A stretch of DNA of 64,000 bases, taken from Xylona heveae TC161. Taxonomy: Eukaryota > Ascomycota > Xylonomycetes > Xylonales > Xylonaceae. Location of the stretch: the NCBI RefSeq assembly GCF_001619985.1, contig NW_017264197.1:186001-250000 (forward strand), written 5' to 3'. Numbering within the stretch: the stretch's first letter is position 1; each line of letters opens with the position of its first letter. Shown piece by piece: positions 43,778 through 56,270 of the stretch. A program made the translations under genes and the position numbers. The notes beneath the pieces are model-generated. The model saw nothing but the letters and a program-made list of their open reading frames with translations. It had not been told where the DNA came from and searched no databases.

Positions 43778-45350
43778 TCATGCAAATGGCACACTCGAAG
43801 TACTAATCGCACTGCGCTTCAACGGTGGTGGCGGTGGAGGCTTCTTAGCCCTTGAAGGTGGAGGTGGCGGCGGCGCTTTCTTATTTGCATATCCTGCATT
43901 AAGCGTGGAAGAGCTCGTCTTGCGAGATGGCCCACTACTATACGACGTTGCCGGGGACGAAGATTGATCGCCCCACGAACGTTCAGGACTAGAAGTACTA
44001 TGAAGAGTATTGTCGTCGGTCGGATCACCAAACACATCATGTCCAAGATTGTGGCGTGATGCACTAGGGAACTGCGAATGACTCGAGACATAAGTCGGTG
44101 GGTCAGTGGGTATCCGCGAGAATCCCGGGGCCGGATGTCCTGTATATTCACGATAAAGTTGGGTAGGGCCTTCAAAGCTATTTGACGCATGGCGCTCTGT
44201 TGTGGAGGCGCGATGAACAGTCGGTCGACGCACAGGCATGTCAATTCCGCTCATGTCGCGGCGGGGCGAGCGTTCTAGGGCAAGGCTAGAAGAGGCGACT
44301 CTGGTAGAGCGAATCGAGCGCCGGGGCTCAAGCATGGGAGCAGGTTCAGGCTCTTCTTCGACTGCACTGAAGCGATCGCCGTAGCTGTGTGCTGTTACGG
44401 AGCGGGATCTGTTGCGGCGGTTCTCGTGAGTTTGCGATGATCTAGTCTTGTTAGAAAAAGGGTTCTACCGGTTTTTGACGGCTGATGATACTTACGTTGC
44501 AGGCCAGTCTCTTTTAAGTTGCATTAAGACTTCGTGACAATTCTCGAAGTAACGTAGCTCAGAATCGAGAAAGGCCTCCAGATCCGAAATACTCTCACAC
44601 TCAGACTCTTTGATGTCCTGCATGCGTCGATATACATCCTCACTGGATTCCTCGTATTTGGCCTTTTGTGAGCGGAGCTCCTCCTCGACACGGAAATCCT
44701 CCTTTTTGGCTTTTTGTACTTTGGCGAGCGATGCATCATAGGCGAGCCGACGGCTTTCCAGTTTCTTGCGTGAGGCCTATACAGCGTTAGATGATTTTCC
44801 GTTCACAGCTTTTCCAACGTGCTGCCATACCTGGTATTCCTTCATCTGAGCAAGAGAGCGCTCCAGCGACTCGAGCCATGCGCTCGTTGCGTTCGCGACA
44901 TAGTTTTCTTGAATGCGAGCAATTCTCTCATGTGTACGGCCCATGGCTGACAGCGTCAGTATGTTTCCCTCGTCTCGACGTGGTCGTATGCGCAAATACC
45001 TAGAAGACGGCTCCCGAACTCGGAACCATGGTCAAAATCCTCCCCATGGCTGATCATAGTTGAGCCCAGCAAAGCGACCGGAAGAACCTTTTCCTTGTCG
45101 TCGCCTTCAGATCTTTTCGATAGCGACTTAACATACACCGTCATCCCCTTTTGAAGACGTTCCATGCCTAATAGTCGGTGAGAATTCAGTTGGGCCTTCT
45201 TATCAATTGTCTAATGAGCATACCATCATGTCTCAAGACCATTTCTTCCTCTAGAGCTTTAAAATCCTCCGAAACACATGTTTTTGCTTCTCCTCCCATG
45301 CGTTCGCCAGCCCATTGTTTGAAGCGATCGAGTTTCTTGTTCACGTTCAT
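43778..45350 (-). CDS. BAR-domain protein with polyproline tail (endophilin-like)
   Basis: Five exons, 451 residues: 45350-45224, 45167-45000, 44946-44831, 44776-44496, 44441-43778. The start MNVNKKLDRFKQWAGERMGGEAKT is the helix-0-like beginning seen in fungal endophilin-type BAR proteins. The coiled-coil BAR body runs to about residue 228 (ERLQKGMTVYVKSL, EFGSRLLAMGRTHERIARIQ, ASRKKLESRRLAYDASLAK, EECESISDLEAFLDSELRYFENC-type wording). BAR dimers bind curved membranes in endocytosis or Golgi traffic. The C-terminal half is Ser/Arg-rich and ends with two proline runs (APPPPPPSRAKKPPPPPPLKRS), likely SH3 ligands; no SH3 domain is present. The last intron acceptor is chosen as ACTAG since the earlier AAG breaks the frame. 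Confidence 0.9.
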
Positions 45351-46893
45351 CGTGGAGAGTCGTTGGCCGTAGACCAGCGTTTTTCGTTCATGCAGATGTG
45401 AGAGTAGGCTGCTCTCTCAACGCTTCTACGTAATGCAGGCGGAGGAGTACTGGATTTCTTGGCTACCGAAATCAACGGGTTAGACTGGCCCTTGACTCGC
45501 AGGATCAACTTGGCTAAGGGTGTCGACAGCGTGCAGGGATGCGGAAGGAGCGGCCAGGGCCCATGAGTTCTAAGAGCACGAAAGAACCAGAAAATTTGCC
45601 GCAATTATCCGGTGCCTTGACCCACTAGAAGCAAGCGACTGGAGTAAAAACGACGCTCTATGATTGCAAAAGGTAACGAAAACAAAGAGGGGAAAATAAA
45701 ATGAAGGTGGAAGTCCAAGCTTGGGACAGGTGACATATTAACGCTTTGCCCGCAGAGGAATGAAAATAGTAGGTACATTCGAGATGGCATTTTGGACGCC
45801 CACCATTTCTCGGGCCACGTCCCTGTAGTTCAGGGGTCCGGCTGAGAGTGACAGAAATCACTAGCGATAGCAAAGGTACCTCTACTTTCTATCTCTCATT
45901 AGGCCGTCTCAGATTCCCCTGCAGGAAGGAATTAGCACCCTCGTGGACTCCTTCCGATCGTGGATATATGCAAGCCGGGTACGCGTAAAAGTACAGGTAC
46001 CTATCCTTGCTAAGCCCCATCCGGTCTGATTGCCAAGGTCACTACAAGTCTGGGGAAGAACGAGGGGGGAAGGACAGACAGGGGCAGCAACGAAAGCGCT
46101 AACCTGCAACAAGGCGAGGAGGAGAAACGAAGGGCTGGACGAACGCTTCTTGTCGCTTGCATACCAGACAATTGTAATTCTCTCCAGGCCTAGGAATGCC
46201 CTCCTGTTTCTATTCTCGTTCGTCGGTACCTTGTTCACCCCGTTAGTTGAATCGTTTCAAACTACCTTGTCGTTTCACTGGCATGCGAATCACGATAAGA
46301 AACACATCCTACACGAGTACGAGACCATACCATTCTAGCGCAAGCCACTTCTTTGGCTTATGATTGCATTCGATCCGGAGTTGACAATAATATCGATGAT
46401 GCGCTATCTGTAGTGGCCTTCTCAAACACGACACGCAGTACCCTAGGCACCGAACCCGATGACATTTCTGAAGTGCACCGAACTAGTGTCCATCCAGCGA
46501 AGATACCATCCAATGGCGAACCCAAATATAGTCGTTAAACATTGCTATCAAAAAAAAAAAAGTCACAGGTCGTACAGCAAGGACGTCAATCAAATGCTGC
46601 AAAGCGGCACAACTGGGCAAGAATACTGAAACGAATTTTCGGTATGTTTGTTCGCTTTTTCTGGAGACTGATTGGGATCATTTATTTGAGACAGATCCAA
46701 AAGAGTATGTTGAAACGTTTGCTGGTATCACTGCATTGTCGAAATCATGTCGAACCGAATGGAAAATTGCTCCTTTTTAACTTGTACTATTCCTCACGTA
46801 AAAAAAAGGTAGGGTACAAGAAGAAAGCTGCGTAAAGCCCGCAACCATTGCAACAGCCCAATGCAACCATTCCGCAACCCAAGAACCACCATT
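45351..46893. other. Spacer between BAR gene and uL2 3' end
   Basis: About 1.5 kb containing the BAR gene promoter. Frames at 45909-46338 on both strands and 46542-46835 have no family features; the last is Lys/Arg-rich translation of AT-rich DNA. No gene supported. Confidence 0.5.
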
Positions 46894-47883
46894 TTACTCC
46901 TTCGTCTTTTGCGTACCACGGAGCAGACCAGTTCTCCGGGCAGCAATAAGACCGGCCTTTTGACCCTGGGCGGCGTACCGGGAGATGGTCGAGGCCTTAC
47001 CAATATGCTGGTGGTTACCACCACCGTGAGGCTGTAGAAAAGAATTGTCAGGAAATCTATCACTTCATAAGAAACGTCAATTAGACTTACGTGATCCACG
47101 GGGTTCATGGCAACACCACGAGTCTTGGGCCATGAGTTGCGCTTGACAGCGAACTTGTGCATGGCACGAGAAGCCTCTGCAAAGCCGTTAGTCCATCTTA
47201 TGCTTATGCTATTCCACTTCCTTCCATAGAGTCCAAAACATACTCAGCAAAGGCTTGTCGGTACGGCCACCACCGGCGACGATACCAATCATACCACGGG
47301 CACCGCTCTTGATGACCTTCTTGGCGCCAGAGGGGAGCTTGACACGGGTGATACCCTCCTCAGGGTTCTGACCAATGACGGTAACATAGTTACCAGAGGT
47401 ACGGCCGAGCGCACCACGGTCGCCAGCCTTCTCCTCGACGTTGGTGATGACGGTACCCTCGGGGATGGAGGCAAGGGGGAGGACGTTGCCGACGGTCAGG
47501 GAAGCGTTCTTTCCGGCGTAGATGAACTGGCCAGTGTACAAGCCCTCGTTGGCGATGAAGGTCTCCGTGTGCGTCTTGAACTTGTAGGGGTCACGGAACT
47601 GGACCTTGGCGAGGGGAGCTCCTCGACCGGCGTCGTGAACAATCTCCTTCACCACACCCCGGATGTAACCGTGACGCTCGGCATAGTCGAGGGTTCGGAA
47701 TTGAGCGGGGGCTTTGTTGAGACGGGTGTGGGCCGCTGAAGACAGAAAACATGGTCAGATTTGAAGTCCTATTGATATTTGCGCCGATCGCGATGATGAC
47801 GATAGATTGGGAACGTATAGATTGTGGGACGTACTGAAGATCGATCCACGACCCTTTCTCTGGTTGCGGATAACTCTACCCAT
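46894..47883 (-). CDS. rpl2: Cytosolic 60S ribosomal protein uL2 (Rpl2; human RPL8)
   Basis: Four coding exons, 254 residues: 47883-47835, 47735-47244, 47176-47091, 47031-46894. The protein begins [21 protein letters not shown] and has [20 protein letters not shown], the central [14 protein letters not shown] and [20 protein letters not shown], and the invariant peptidyl-transferase-proximal segment [20 protein letters not shown]. Length matches the family exactly. The introns lie in phase 1, 1 and 0. Upstream, 47950-47890 fits a 61-nt intron in the leader ending two codons before the start. Highly biased codons, as usual for an abundant protein. Confidence 0.97.
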
Positions 47884-47889
47884 CTTGGC

Positions 47890-47950
47890 CTGCTGGAGAG
47901 TTAGTATCGACGGTCGGTGGTGTCGTGTGAAGGTGTAGACAGGAGCATAC
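47890..47950 (-). other. Probable 5' leader intron of uL2
   Basis: On the minus strand: donor GAG|GTATGC, a GATACTAAC branch-like site and acceptor CTCCAGCAG, closing six bases before ATG. Leader introns directly before the start are common in fungal ribosomal protein genes. Confidence 0.75.
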
Positions 47951-49586
47951 CTCGGCGTTTGAGCGTGGATGTAGGAAAAAGTCACGATGTTCGTCGCTTT
48001 CGAGACGCCCAATTCAAGTCTGTGGGTTAATCGTCGTCGGTTACTTTCCTAACTCGGGATTAGCCGCAAACTCGGCTAGGTCTCCAGTGTCGATAGCCCT
48101 AATAAGCCACCATTGAGCCTTGTAAGGGCAACTATATGACTGCGAAATAACAAGAGGCGATGATGGCCATTGATAAATATTAACTTCGTCGATGAGCGCT
48201 TAATCGTCTTTCCTCTGCACTGAAAACCCGAAGTTATCTTTCGAGGCTGTTGCAGTAGTGTACATTTCTTGCAAAATTGTTCTTATCACGTGATGCGATC
48301 TCAAGCGGGTGTTCGCGAGCCCTTGTCCCTTAGAACATACGGAGTAATGCAACTTCAGCCACGGGCAGCCAGCCCCGCCTTCAATGCCAACGTTAGAGCA
48401 ACGACGCGCTGTTGAATCCATCCACGTGTCATCGGATGAAGGGCGACTGCTACCTTGTTTGAAGACCAATATATCACAGTTCAGAAACCACTATAGGTGC
48501 ATTCATATGTCATGGGACTTCGTTCTCCTTACTCTCACTAAGCTTTCCTTTTCCCTTTCCCTCCCTAGTTGTAGAGTCACGAAAATTCTACTTTTTTGTT
48601 GTCCGCTGTTTGGCCTAATCTATCTAATTTCGGATTCGATGTTCACTATGCTGATTATGTTGTCCTGTCTGCATGTGTAGAGAATTTGTTTTTTTTTTCT
48701 AACCTGCGTCTCAACTACTGTGTCCGCCTGTCTACTTTTCTCGGTGTTTGATTTTGATGATTTTTTATTGCACTGGTCACTATTCTTTAATACCATTATA
48801 TCTCGTATCCTCATCAAACAACATGCCTTTCATTCTCGTCTTCTCGTTTCATGTTGGTATTGTTCTCTGTTCTTATGAAGTACCACGTCGGATCAGTTAT
48901 ACCCAATCTTTCTCCTGATGCAAACTCTTTGATATGGATGTTTCGATCGTGCATTCTGACCTGGCTTGGCAGTGCATTCAATGCTGGCAGAGAAAGCGCT
49001 TACGTTACGGGGCAGAAGGGCCTTTGAAGCTACCGAGGCGACCGAAATGGCCGAGTGATCATCATTCGCTCTGGCTCTCATCTCAGGTCAATCATCCAAG
49101 GCACTTCAAAAACTGAAGACACCACTTCTTGTCTCATATTCATCCTGCTTTCAATTATTGTTCGCGGCATTGATCGCTGATTGCGCATGTAGTGTTGGAT
49201 CTTTGATTGAAAGTAAGATTTGCGTTATGAATGGACGGATTGTGACGAATTAAATAGACCATATATTTCTTGACATCAGAAAGCTGAGAGATTATGGGGA
49301 GATTGACTATCAACTTCCACCGCTTTGCCATGCGATGAGCAATTTTTGTTGGAACTTTGCAGGTGCTCAGTGCTAGCAGAGGAGAAACAAATGTCGCAGG
49401 TGCCATTGCCTGTTCTTGCAGGGAAGTTTCCTATATATTTGGCATACCAATCAGAGCCGGTGCAGTGCAACACCTATTAGGTTCACGTAACCTTAATCGT
49501 AGCTTGTTCTAAGGTCGCTCGTGCACCCTCGCCCTTCTCCGTGTTTAAACTCCGTAACCGACATCAACTCGCAACCCCGAGAAAAG
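47951..49586. promoter_or_regulatory. Divergent spacer between uL2 and DDT/WHIM gene
   Basis: About 1.6 kb. The left end is the uL2 promoter and leader, with repeated GCCCTAATAAGCC-like and AAGGGCAAC words near 48090-48130. No gene is visible. The short frames at 48384-48680 and 48934-49116 lack features. Confidence 0.5.
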
Positions 49587-51666
49587 ATGTCCCTATCAGA
49601 TTCATCTGCGCTCTCATCTGCGCCTCCTTCAGAGGATGAATTGTCCCTTCCCTCTGACGATGAGAGACGCTTGAGCTCGTCTTCAAGCAATAATGTCAAA
49701 CGCGCCTCATCTCCTCTCGAAAGTCCGCCGCCGCAGCGGAAGCGGGAACCTTCGCCGCCCCATGAATATGTCCTCGCAGACAATCCAGACATTGCAGTAA
49801 GTCTTTTCCTTTCGGTTGCTTCTGTGCAGTTGATACTACAATGCTGCGCGTGATCGTCAAATTTTGACGCGAAATTGACGTCTGATTCGTTGTAGTTCCT
49901 TGTTATGTTCCGATCGCGTTTCAACGAAGCTTTCCCCAAGAATCTCTCGCACTTTGGCCCCCAAGATATTGAAAGGGGTGTGGTAGATTCCGTCCCTTCA
50001 CCACAAGTTGAAAATCTCCTTTGCGCGCTGTTAGGATTGGTTCTAAACCGAAAGAAGAATGTTGAGTGAGTTGGTCAACGCGAACCTGCTTGCAGCTCTC
50101 GTGGGCGCTGAAGCTGCACGCTTTACGGATGAAGAAGAGGCTAATATCGGTCATTCACTTTACTTCAGGCGAGGGCACCATCAGAGGGCTTTAGAGGAAG
50201 CTCTTCAGACGCAAAAATACCAATGGCCGCGAACGTGGAATGGTGCCAATCCTTTGTCTGGCGGAAAGACCTTCACCGCAATGACACCCACTGAACGTGT
50301 AAGAAGCCTCAGGATGCGCCGCCGATCTGACTTTCTGCTCACAATATTCAAAGCTTAACCTTCTCAAAACCCTTGTTCTTTGGGCTCTTTCTTCTTCCGA
50401 TGCTATACAAACAATTATCAAGGATTCATACAAGCAGGCACGACATGAGGACGACCTCAACCAACCACTTTCAGTGCAGCCATGGGGTCGAGATGGTGAC
50501 AAACGCCGCTATTGGCTCATTGAAGGACAAGATGACACATCTTTCCGACTATATCGAGAGAGCAATCCTGCACTCAAGACAAATACCTGGTGGAGCGTTG
50601 CCGGAAGCATTGATGAACTGAAGCTCATCGCGGAAAAATTGAGTCTGGAAGGCACTCAAGCAGCACGGCGCTTGAGCGATAGGATACTGGCAGCGATTCC
50701 AAGATTCGAGGCGACAGAAGAAGTATGCGGACACCAATCTTCGCAGCACCTAATCACACGTTACTGATAATTTTGCTTTAGAAACGAAAGCGCCGAGAAT
50801 ACAGAAACGCACGAAAGGCACAATTCACGCGCCCGGAGCCAGGTCATTCTCTTTACGAAGGACGAACTCGTGGCAAGCGGATAAAGTATACGTTTTCGGA
50901 TGAGGAAGATGATTATTCAGATGTGACCTCCACTCGCCGTTCAACGCGCCAGTCAGGGGCTTCGACGCCGGCTGAATTAAGTGGTCCTGTATACACTGCA
51001 AGTGGCCGACAAGTGAGATCGCGCGCTGGAGGTGCCTATGGGATCTCTGCGCTCACCAATGAGCGGCCCAGTAATGAGAATTCAGCGCGTGAAAGTGTGG
51101 ATGTCATGGATGATCCAGAGGAAGCTATTCGGGGCTCAGGTACTCGGACAAGGCGCTCCGGCCTGAGAACTGAAATCAACGGGCAGCCTTCGCTTGAGAA
51201 ACGCGAGGCGGGGTATGATTCCATGGATGAAACCGAAGAATCTAGTGGCAATGAGTGGAACGGAGAGGATGAAGACGACGACGATGCTGATGTTAATGCC
51301 GACGAGGACGAGGAAGAGGAGGGCGATGAAGAAGATGGTGGTGAGAACGATGAGCTAATGTCCAAAGGAGACCAGAGTCTTGTCGTGCAATTGAAGTATA
51401 ACAAGTCCGAGCCTGATGCTGATTTTGCGAAACCAAGCATCCCAGTGAGCGCGCCTTTGAAGCAGCCTCCTGGCTCCGCAGAAGAGAAGGAGTCGCGAAA
51501 TGGTCAAGTCCAGGCCCCAGCCAAGGAAGAATCTTTCACAGCCATGCCGTTGGAACCGAACCATACACCTTTGGCTACAGCGGCAGCCAGATCTGAGCTC
51601 AAGTCAGAGGAGCCAATTTCCACGACCACGGCTCTGAACCATCTTCCATCTTCAAATACGACGTAA
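49587..51666 (+). CDS. DDT/WHIM-type chromatin remodelling accessory protein
   Basis: Five exons, 587 residues: 49587-49796, 49896-50065, 50169-50298, 50354-50722, 50782-51666. After a Ser-rich N-terminus, a DDT-like region (FLVMFRSRFNEAFPKNLSHF to ENLLCALLGLVLN) is followed by a WHIM1-like helix (LTPTERLNLLKTLVLWALSSS-type wording) and WHIM2-like QPWGRDGDKRRYWLIEG and RLYRESN. In ISWI partners such as Acf1, Itc1 and Rsf1 these modules hold the ATPase and measure linker DNA. The C-terminal 290 residues are disordered, with basic KRKRREYRNARK, a bipartite KRIKYTF-type signal and an Asp/Glu tract near residues 405-430. Which remodeller it serves here is inference. Confidence 0.8.
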
Positions 51667-52038
51667 TCAGCTGTTTGGCCCAACGTTTTTGATATTATAA
51701 TACCAGCACTTTTTGTTTCCTTTTGCAATCGATCTTCTAGCAAAGGCATTGTGTTTTTGGCCACACGATGGGAACACAATCATACAGGGTTTGCCGCGTG
51801 TAAGCTATACTGAGGGGTTGAATTTATATTTTTAACAGAGGACGGTAATGGCGACTATAGAAAAGTCATATAGCACCTCTTCCCAAAGATTTTTATAGTC
51901 TTTTAGACATTCAAATACCTCCAAAAATTATTTACGTGAAAATCCCGTGCTGAATCATCCTTTAAGACGGTCTTGCGCCCTAACGCCCAACTCTATGCAA
52001 TGTTCCGATTCTTATACACATGAAGTCAATCTAGGATA
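51667..52038. other. Convergent 3' spacer
   Basis: A 372-nt AT-rich stretch between the ends of the DDT/WHIM gene and the DUF1770 gene. It must hold both polyadenylation regions. Nothing else is seen. Confidence 0.6.
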
Positions 52039-52712
52039 TTAGTCTGCACCAGCGTTTCCAAACTTGGCTTTGAAAAACTGTGTCCTTTTTATTAGCACTA
52101 TATTCAGCGCACAACCGGCAATGAAATCTCCAGACACACTTACGTCGCCAACTTCGGATGCCTTTCGCTCTTGCCGTGATGGAATAGGCCAGTTGTTGAC
52201 ACCCCACCACCAACGACGAATGCGTGCACCCACTGACTGACCGCTGAGCTTTGCGGATCTATTCCAGTAACGCCAGCCACTCAGAAGGAGTGTCCATAAT
52301 GTGCCCTGAACGAGCGGCAGAATGACCTGATACTGGAGGTTAGTTCCAATTGGTCATTGAGAGAAAGTCTTTCGAGAGCTCTCATCCAGTAATCTCATCA
52401 GCATACCTGGTCTCGGACAACTACCCATGCGACAGCTGCTTTGGTCTCTTTGCCTTCGATGCTTTTCAGGAAACTCTGCTCGAATCGCAGGTCGGGCAAA
52501 GGCGGTAATGTTGACTTTCGAGGGTGCGGTCGAAGTACAGACTCTGGGATCTCTTCTGAGGAAACAACCGACGCAGTAGGAGAAGCCGCAACGCTGACGG
52601 GTTCCTTGGCACTGGCTGTGGTGGAGGGGTTGAGATCATGTTTGGGGGACGGATGCCGCTCAATGCTCGCGGTCTGAATCGTCTCGGCGAGCTGAATCGC
52701 CGGATCAGCCAT
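52039..52712 (-). CDS. DUF1770 family membrane protein (Atg43-like)
   Basis: Three exons, 175 residues: 52712-52407, 52326-52144, 52077-52039. The N-terminus is disordered and Ser/Thr/Pro-rich. The family signature STLPPLPDLRFEQSFLKSI follows at about residues 66-84. A hydrophobic segment (about 103-120, VILPLVQGTLWTLLLSGW) is followed by a Trp/Arg-rich end, RRWWWGVNNW, and a short basic tail. The fission yeast protein Atg43, a mitochondrial outer membrane mitophagy receptor, belongs to this Pfam family by my recollection. The role here is therefore inferred. A WVVV stretch in front of the membrane segment could be an Atg8-binding-like motif, but overlap with the membrane makes that doubtful. 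Confidence 0.82.
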
Positions 52713-53171
52713 TGCGAGAATGTATTGTATATGGCGCTTCCAGAAACCGCTGGCCTGAGTTGTTGATTAAGCTTATGGGACACCCTTGTCTTCGACGACT
52801 GGACTGGTCCTTGGAGCTTCACTACTCTAGATGGAGTTGATGGGACCTGGCTGGCCGAGGATTCGCCGATAATGATCCGATCTCTCAGCTGACTCAGCAT
52901 ATCCAATCAAGTTCTAGATGTATGAGCTTACTGCACATGGAACGCCTTTCCTTATTGGGTAAAGTCGTCCTGTAGTCTCCACGGTGAATCCAAAACTATC
53001 ATTTGCTAAAACTCACACTGACTCCGACTACGCCCTTTCGCCCTCCCTTCACCACCTTCTCTCTCTTACTCTGTCTTCCTCGCTCCTTTGTCTTCTGGCA
53101 ACGCTGAATATCTTCCCCATTGCTGCTTCAGGCCATATCTCGGCCTCGTTGTATTAGAAGAAAAGAACAAA
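52713..53171. promoter_or_regulatory. Divergent promoter, DUF1770 gene and ALA synthase
   Basis: Only 459 bases separate the two start codons, so the promoters overlap. The stretch at 53035-53095 on the plus strand is CT-rich, the usual composition just upstream of highly expressed fungal genes. Confidence 0.6.
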
Positions 53172-55028
53172 ATGGATACTCTCCTCCGTCAATCGCGGGC
53201 TATGTGCCCCTTCCTGCACAAGACCTCTCCCGCCACCCTCCGGTCCCTTTCGACCTCGACTGCCCATGCGGCTCCGTCCCCCGGAGGAGGCGCGATTTCG
53301 AACCTTCAGGTGCTTGCTCGACGATGCCCGGTCATGGGCAAGGCCTTGGCTGTTCAGAGTGCCCGCACTGGTTCCTTTGGACTCGGCGGCGTGTATGGCG
53401 GATCCAAGGCCTACACAGGACGTGCCCGCCTTCATACCACTAGAGCCAAGGATGCTCGTGCGGTTGATGTTGGCCTTTTCGGTCACCAGTCGACCAGATC
53501 TCAGCAGCAACAGCACCCGAAGCATGCAGCTGCCGCCAACTCCGAGCCGAGCCCAACGAAGCACAAATTGGCTCCGAGATTTGATTACGAGGGCTTCTAC
53601 AATGCCGAACTCGAGAAGAAGCACAAGGACAAATCGTACCGCTATTTCAACAACATCAATCGGCTGGCCAAGGAGTTCCCCCGCGCTCATATGTCGTCCA
53701 AGGACGAGCGCGTGACCGTCTGGTGCTCCAATGACTATCTTGGAATGGGAAGAAATCCTCAGGTGTTGAAGTCCATGCACGAGACTTTGGACACGTACGG
53801 GGCTGGTGCCGGTGGAACTAGAAATATCTCTGGACACAACCAACACGCGGTAGCTCTCGAGGGCACTCTTGCTAAGCTTCACGCAAAGGAGTCCGCTCTT
53901 GTTTTTACCTCGTGCTACGTTGCCAATGATGCCACGCTAGCCACGCTCGGCAGCAAGCTCCCTGATTGCGTGATTCTTTCGGACAGCAGCAACCACGCGT
54001 CCATGATTCAGGGTATCCGTCACTCTGGCACGAAGAAGATGGTTTTCAAGCACAATGACGTTGCCGACTTGGAAGCCAAGCTCGCCTCTCTCCCACCCGA
54101 GGTGCCCAAGATTATCGCTTTTGAAAGCGTGTACAGCATGTGCGGATCAATTGGTCCGATTGAAGAAATCTGCGACCTGGCTGATAAATACGGCGCCATT
54201 ACATTTCTCGATGAAGTCCACGCCGTAGGCATGTATGGGCCACACGGTGCCGGTGTCGCCGAGCACCTCGACTTTGAGGCCCACGCTGCTGGCCGACCCA
54301 AGGGAACCGTCTTGGACCGGATCGACATCATCACCGGAACCTTGGGCAAAGCGTATGGCTGTGTAGGCGGATACATTGCCGGCTCTGCCAAACTTGTTGA
54401 CACCATTCGCTCCCTCGCGCCCGGATTCATCTTCACCACCTCTCTCCCTCCAGCCGTCATGGCCGGCGCCAAATCCGCCATTGAATACCAAATGGAATAC
54501 CAAGGCGACCGACGTCTGCAGCAGCTGCACACCCGCGCCGTCAAAGACGCCCTGGGCGCCAAGAACATCCCCGTCATCCCCAACCCATCCCACATCATCC
54601 CCGTCCTCGTCGGCAACGCCGAAGTCGCCAAGCAGGCCTCCGACATGCTCCTCGAGGATTTCGGCATCTACGTCCAGGCCATCAATTACCCCACCGTCCC
54701 CGTCGGCCAGGAACGCCTCCGCATCACCCCTACCCCCGGCCATACCCGCGAGTACCGCGACCACCTCGTCCAAGCCCTCGACACGGTCTTTGACCAGCTC
54801 AACATCAAGCGCACCTCCGACTGGGCTGCCCAAGGCGGCTTCCTCGGCGTCGGCCAGCCCGTCCCCAAGCCCCTCTGCGACCCCCTGTGGACAGACAAGC
54901 AGCTCGGCGTCGACCAGATTGTCGCCGAAATGAAGGCCGGCCAGGGTGCCGTCGGCATCATGGAAGCCGTCCTCGAAAAGGAAGTCAAGCAGACTGCCCA
55001 GGCCGTCGCCGTTGCCGCTGCCGCTTAA
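53172..55028 (+). CDS. hem1: 5-aminolevulinate synthase, mitochondrial
   Basis: Makes 5-aminolevulinate from glycine and succinyl-CoA, the first step of heme synthesis, in the mitochondrial matrix. One exon, 618 residues. The N-terminus carries two heme-regulatory Cys-Pro motifs, MCPFL (Cys12) and RCPVM (Cys52), which in fungal and animal homologues allow heme to block import. The catalytic core starts about residue 135: [75 protein letters not shown], and the PLP lysine Lys393 in [12 protein letters not shown]. The end is Ala-rich. Only the ATG at 53172 gives the presequence; the CT-rich strip upstream is leader. A 314-residue frame on the opposite strand is a shadow. Confidence 0.97.
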   Translation: MDTLLRQSRAMCPFLHKTSPATLRSLSTSTAHAAPSPGGGAISNLQVLARRCPVMGKALAVQSARTGSFGLGGVYGGSKAYTGRARLHTTRAKDARAVDVGLFGHQSTRSQQQQHPKHAAAANSEPSPTKHKLAPRFDYEGFYNAELEKKHKDKSYRYFNNINRLAKEFPRAHMSSKDERVTVWCSNDYLGMGRNPQVLKSMHETLDTYGAGAGGTRNISGHNQHAVALEGTLAKLHAKESALVFTSCYVANDATLATLGSKLPDCVILSDSSNHASMIQGIRHSGTKKMVFKHNDVADLEAKLASLPPEVPKIIAFESVYSMCGSIGPIEEICDLADKYGAITFLDEVHAVGMYGPHGAGVAEHLDFEAHAAGRPKGTVLDRIDIITGTLGKAYGCVGGYIAGSAKLVDTIRSLAPGFIFTTSLPPAVMAGAKSAIEYQMEYQGDRRLQQLHTRAVKDALGAKNIPVIPNPSHIIPVLVGNAEVAKQASDMLLEDFGIYVQAINYPTVPVGQERLRITPTPGHTREYRDHLVQALDTVFDQLNIKRTSDWAAQGGFLGVGQPVPKPLCDPLWTDKQLGVDQIVAEMKAGQGAVGIMEAVLEKEVKQTAQAVAVAAAA

Positions 55029-56270
55029 GTAGCCTGTACCCACTGTAGTACCTGACATACTTTTGCGTGCAAAGCAACGAGTCACCGCCATCTAGCCTCT
55101 CCTTTCAGAAGATTTATTTGGCCAATTATTCTAGCGCAGCTTCAACCGTTCTAGCCCTACGCCTTTTCCCCTTACAAAGGCCTGTCATTCCTTTTTTTAT
55201 TTTTGACTTTTATTCAATGATCTATTGATCTATTCAAAATTGGGAATACTTGCCCCGTTTGAATTTATCCTATTTGGATCTAACCTTTTTCCACCTCTCC
55301 CTCTCCAGTCACAGTGCTGTATTGTACTGTGTTGTATTGTGAAGTCTTTTGTGAAATGTATTGTGAGATCATGCATGTCTTGCATCTCGTGATTCCCGTC
55401 CCATGTCTCTTATCTCAGCCTTGTAGTCCATCTCTGATTACCAATTTACGACTTGTCCCAACTCGCTGGCCCACACTACATAAGCCCGACGGCCTTTACG
55501 ACGGGTACAAAAAAAAAAGAAGTAAAAAAAGAAAAAAGCAAATGTAATCATGGGACTAGTGTGGGAGAAGAGACGGGATCTCGACTGAATAGCAACCTAC
55601 ACTTGCAAGGTAGCATGTAGGCTTGAAAATGATTTTGTAGTAAATTTATTTTATGAAAGAGTCCTTTATTGTTTTGTGAAAAAAAGAGGTTAATTTTAAA
55701 AGTAAAAGCAGGAAAGAAAGAAAGAAAAATGGACAAAGGAAAAAGGAAAAAGGACCGGACCCGAATCAAACTCCATTTACTAGAAATACATCTTTGGGAC
55801 GGTGGAGTTGAAGAAGTTGAAGAAGAAATTGGAAAAAGAAGTTGGATGAAGAAGTCGATCAAGAAGAAGTAGTAAATACGTGTCTGGCTTACAAAGGTAG
55901 AAAATAAACTGAGACGAGACGGGGAAATGTAATTTGGAGCATGAAGAAAAAGGGGGGAAAGAAAGGGGGGTAGGTAAGGGGGGGAAAGCTAGACGAAAGG
56001 AGAAAAACGAGAAAAGGAAAAGAAGAGAAGTGAAAAAGGGACAGAGGAAATGATAATAATGATGAATGGGAAGAGAGAAAAAAAAAAAAGGAACAACCGT
56101 GGAGTCGATAACTCGGGAATTTTAAAATCCCTGCTGGACGAAAGAAAGGAAGGAAAAGAAACCGTTATTTTTAACACAGGCCAGTAGTTGGAAAAGCAAT
56201 AATGTAGTTTAGAGAAGAAAAAGACTCCCGAAAGGAAGAAGGGGAAAAAAGGAAACAGAAAGATCACTGA
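55029..56270. other. Convergent spacer with purine-rich tract
   Basis: The left half is T-rich 3' sequence of ALA synthase. From about 55660 to 56270 the plus strand is almost wholly purine (AAG/GGA words). Frames in it are Lys/Glu-rich or Phe/Ser-rich artefacts. No gene is supported. Confidence 0.65.

Noticed and set aside
46542-46835. 97-residue Lys/Arg-rich frame
   Set aside because: AT-rich, no family resemblance, begins in a poly-A run; chance frame.
54147-55091. 314-residue frame opposite ALA synthase
   Set aside because: Antisense to catalytic-domain codons; Gly/Asp/Val-rich shadow typical of GC-biased third positions.
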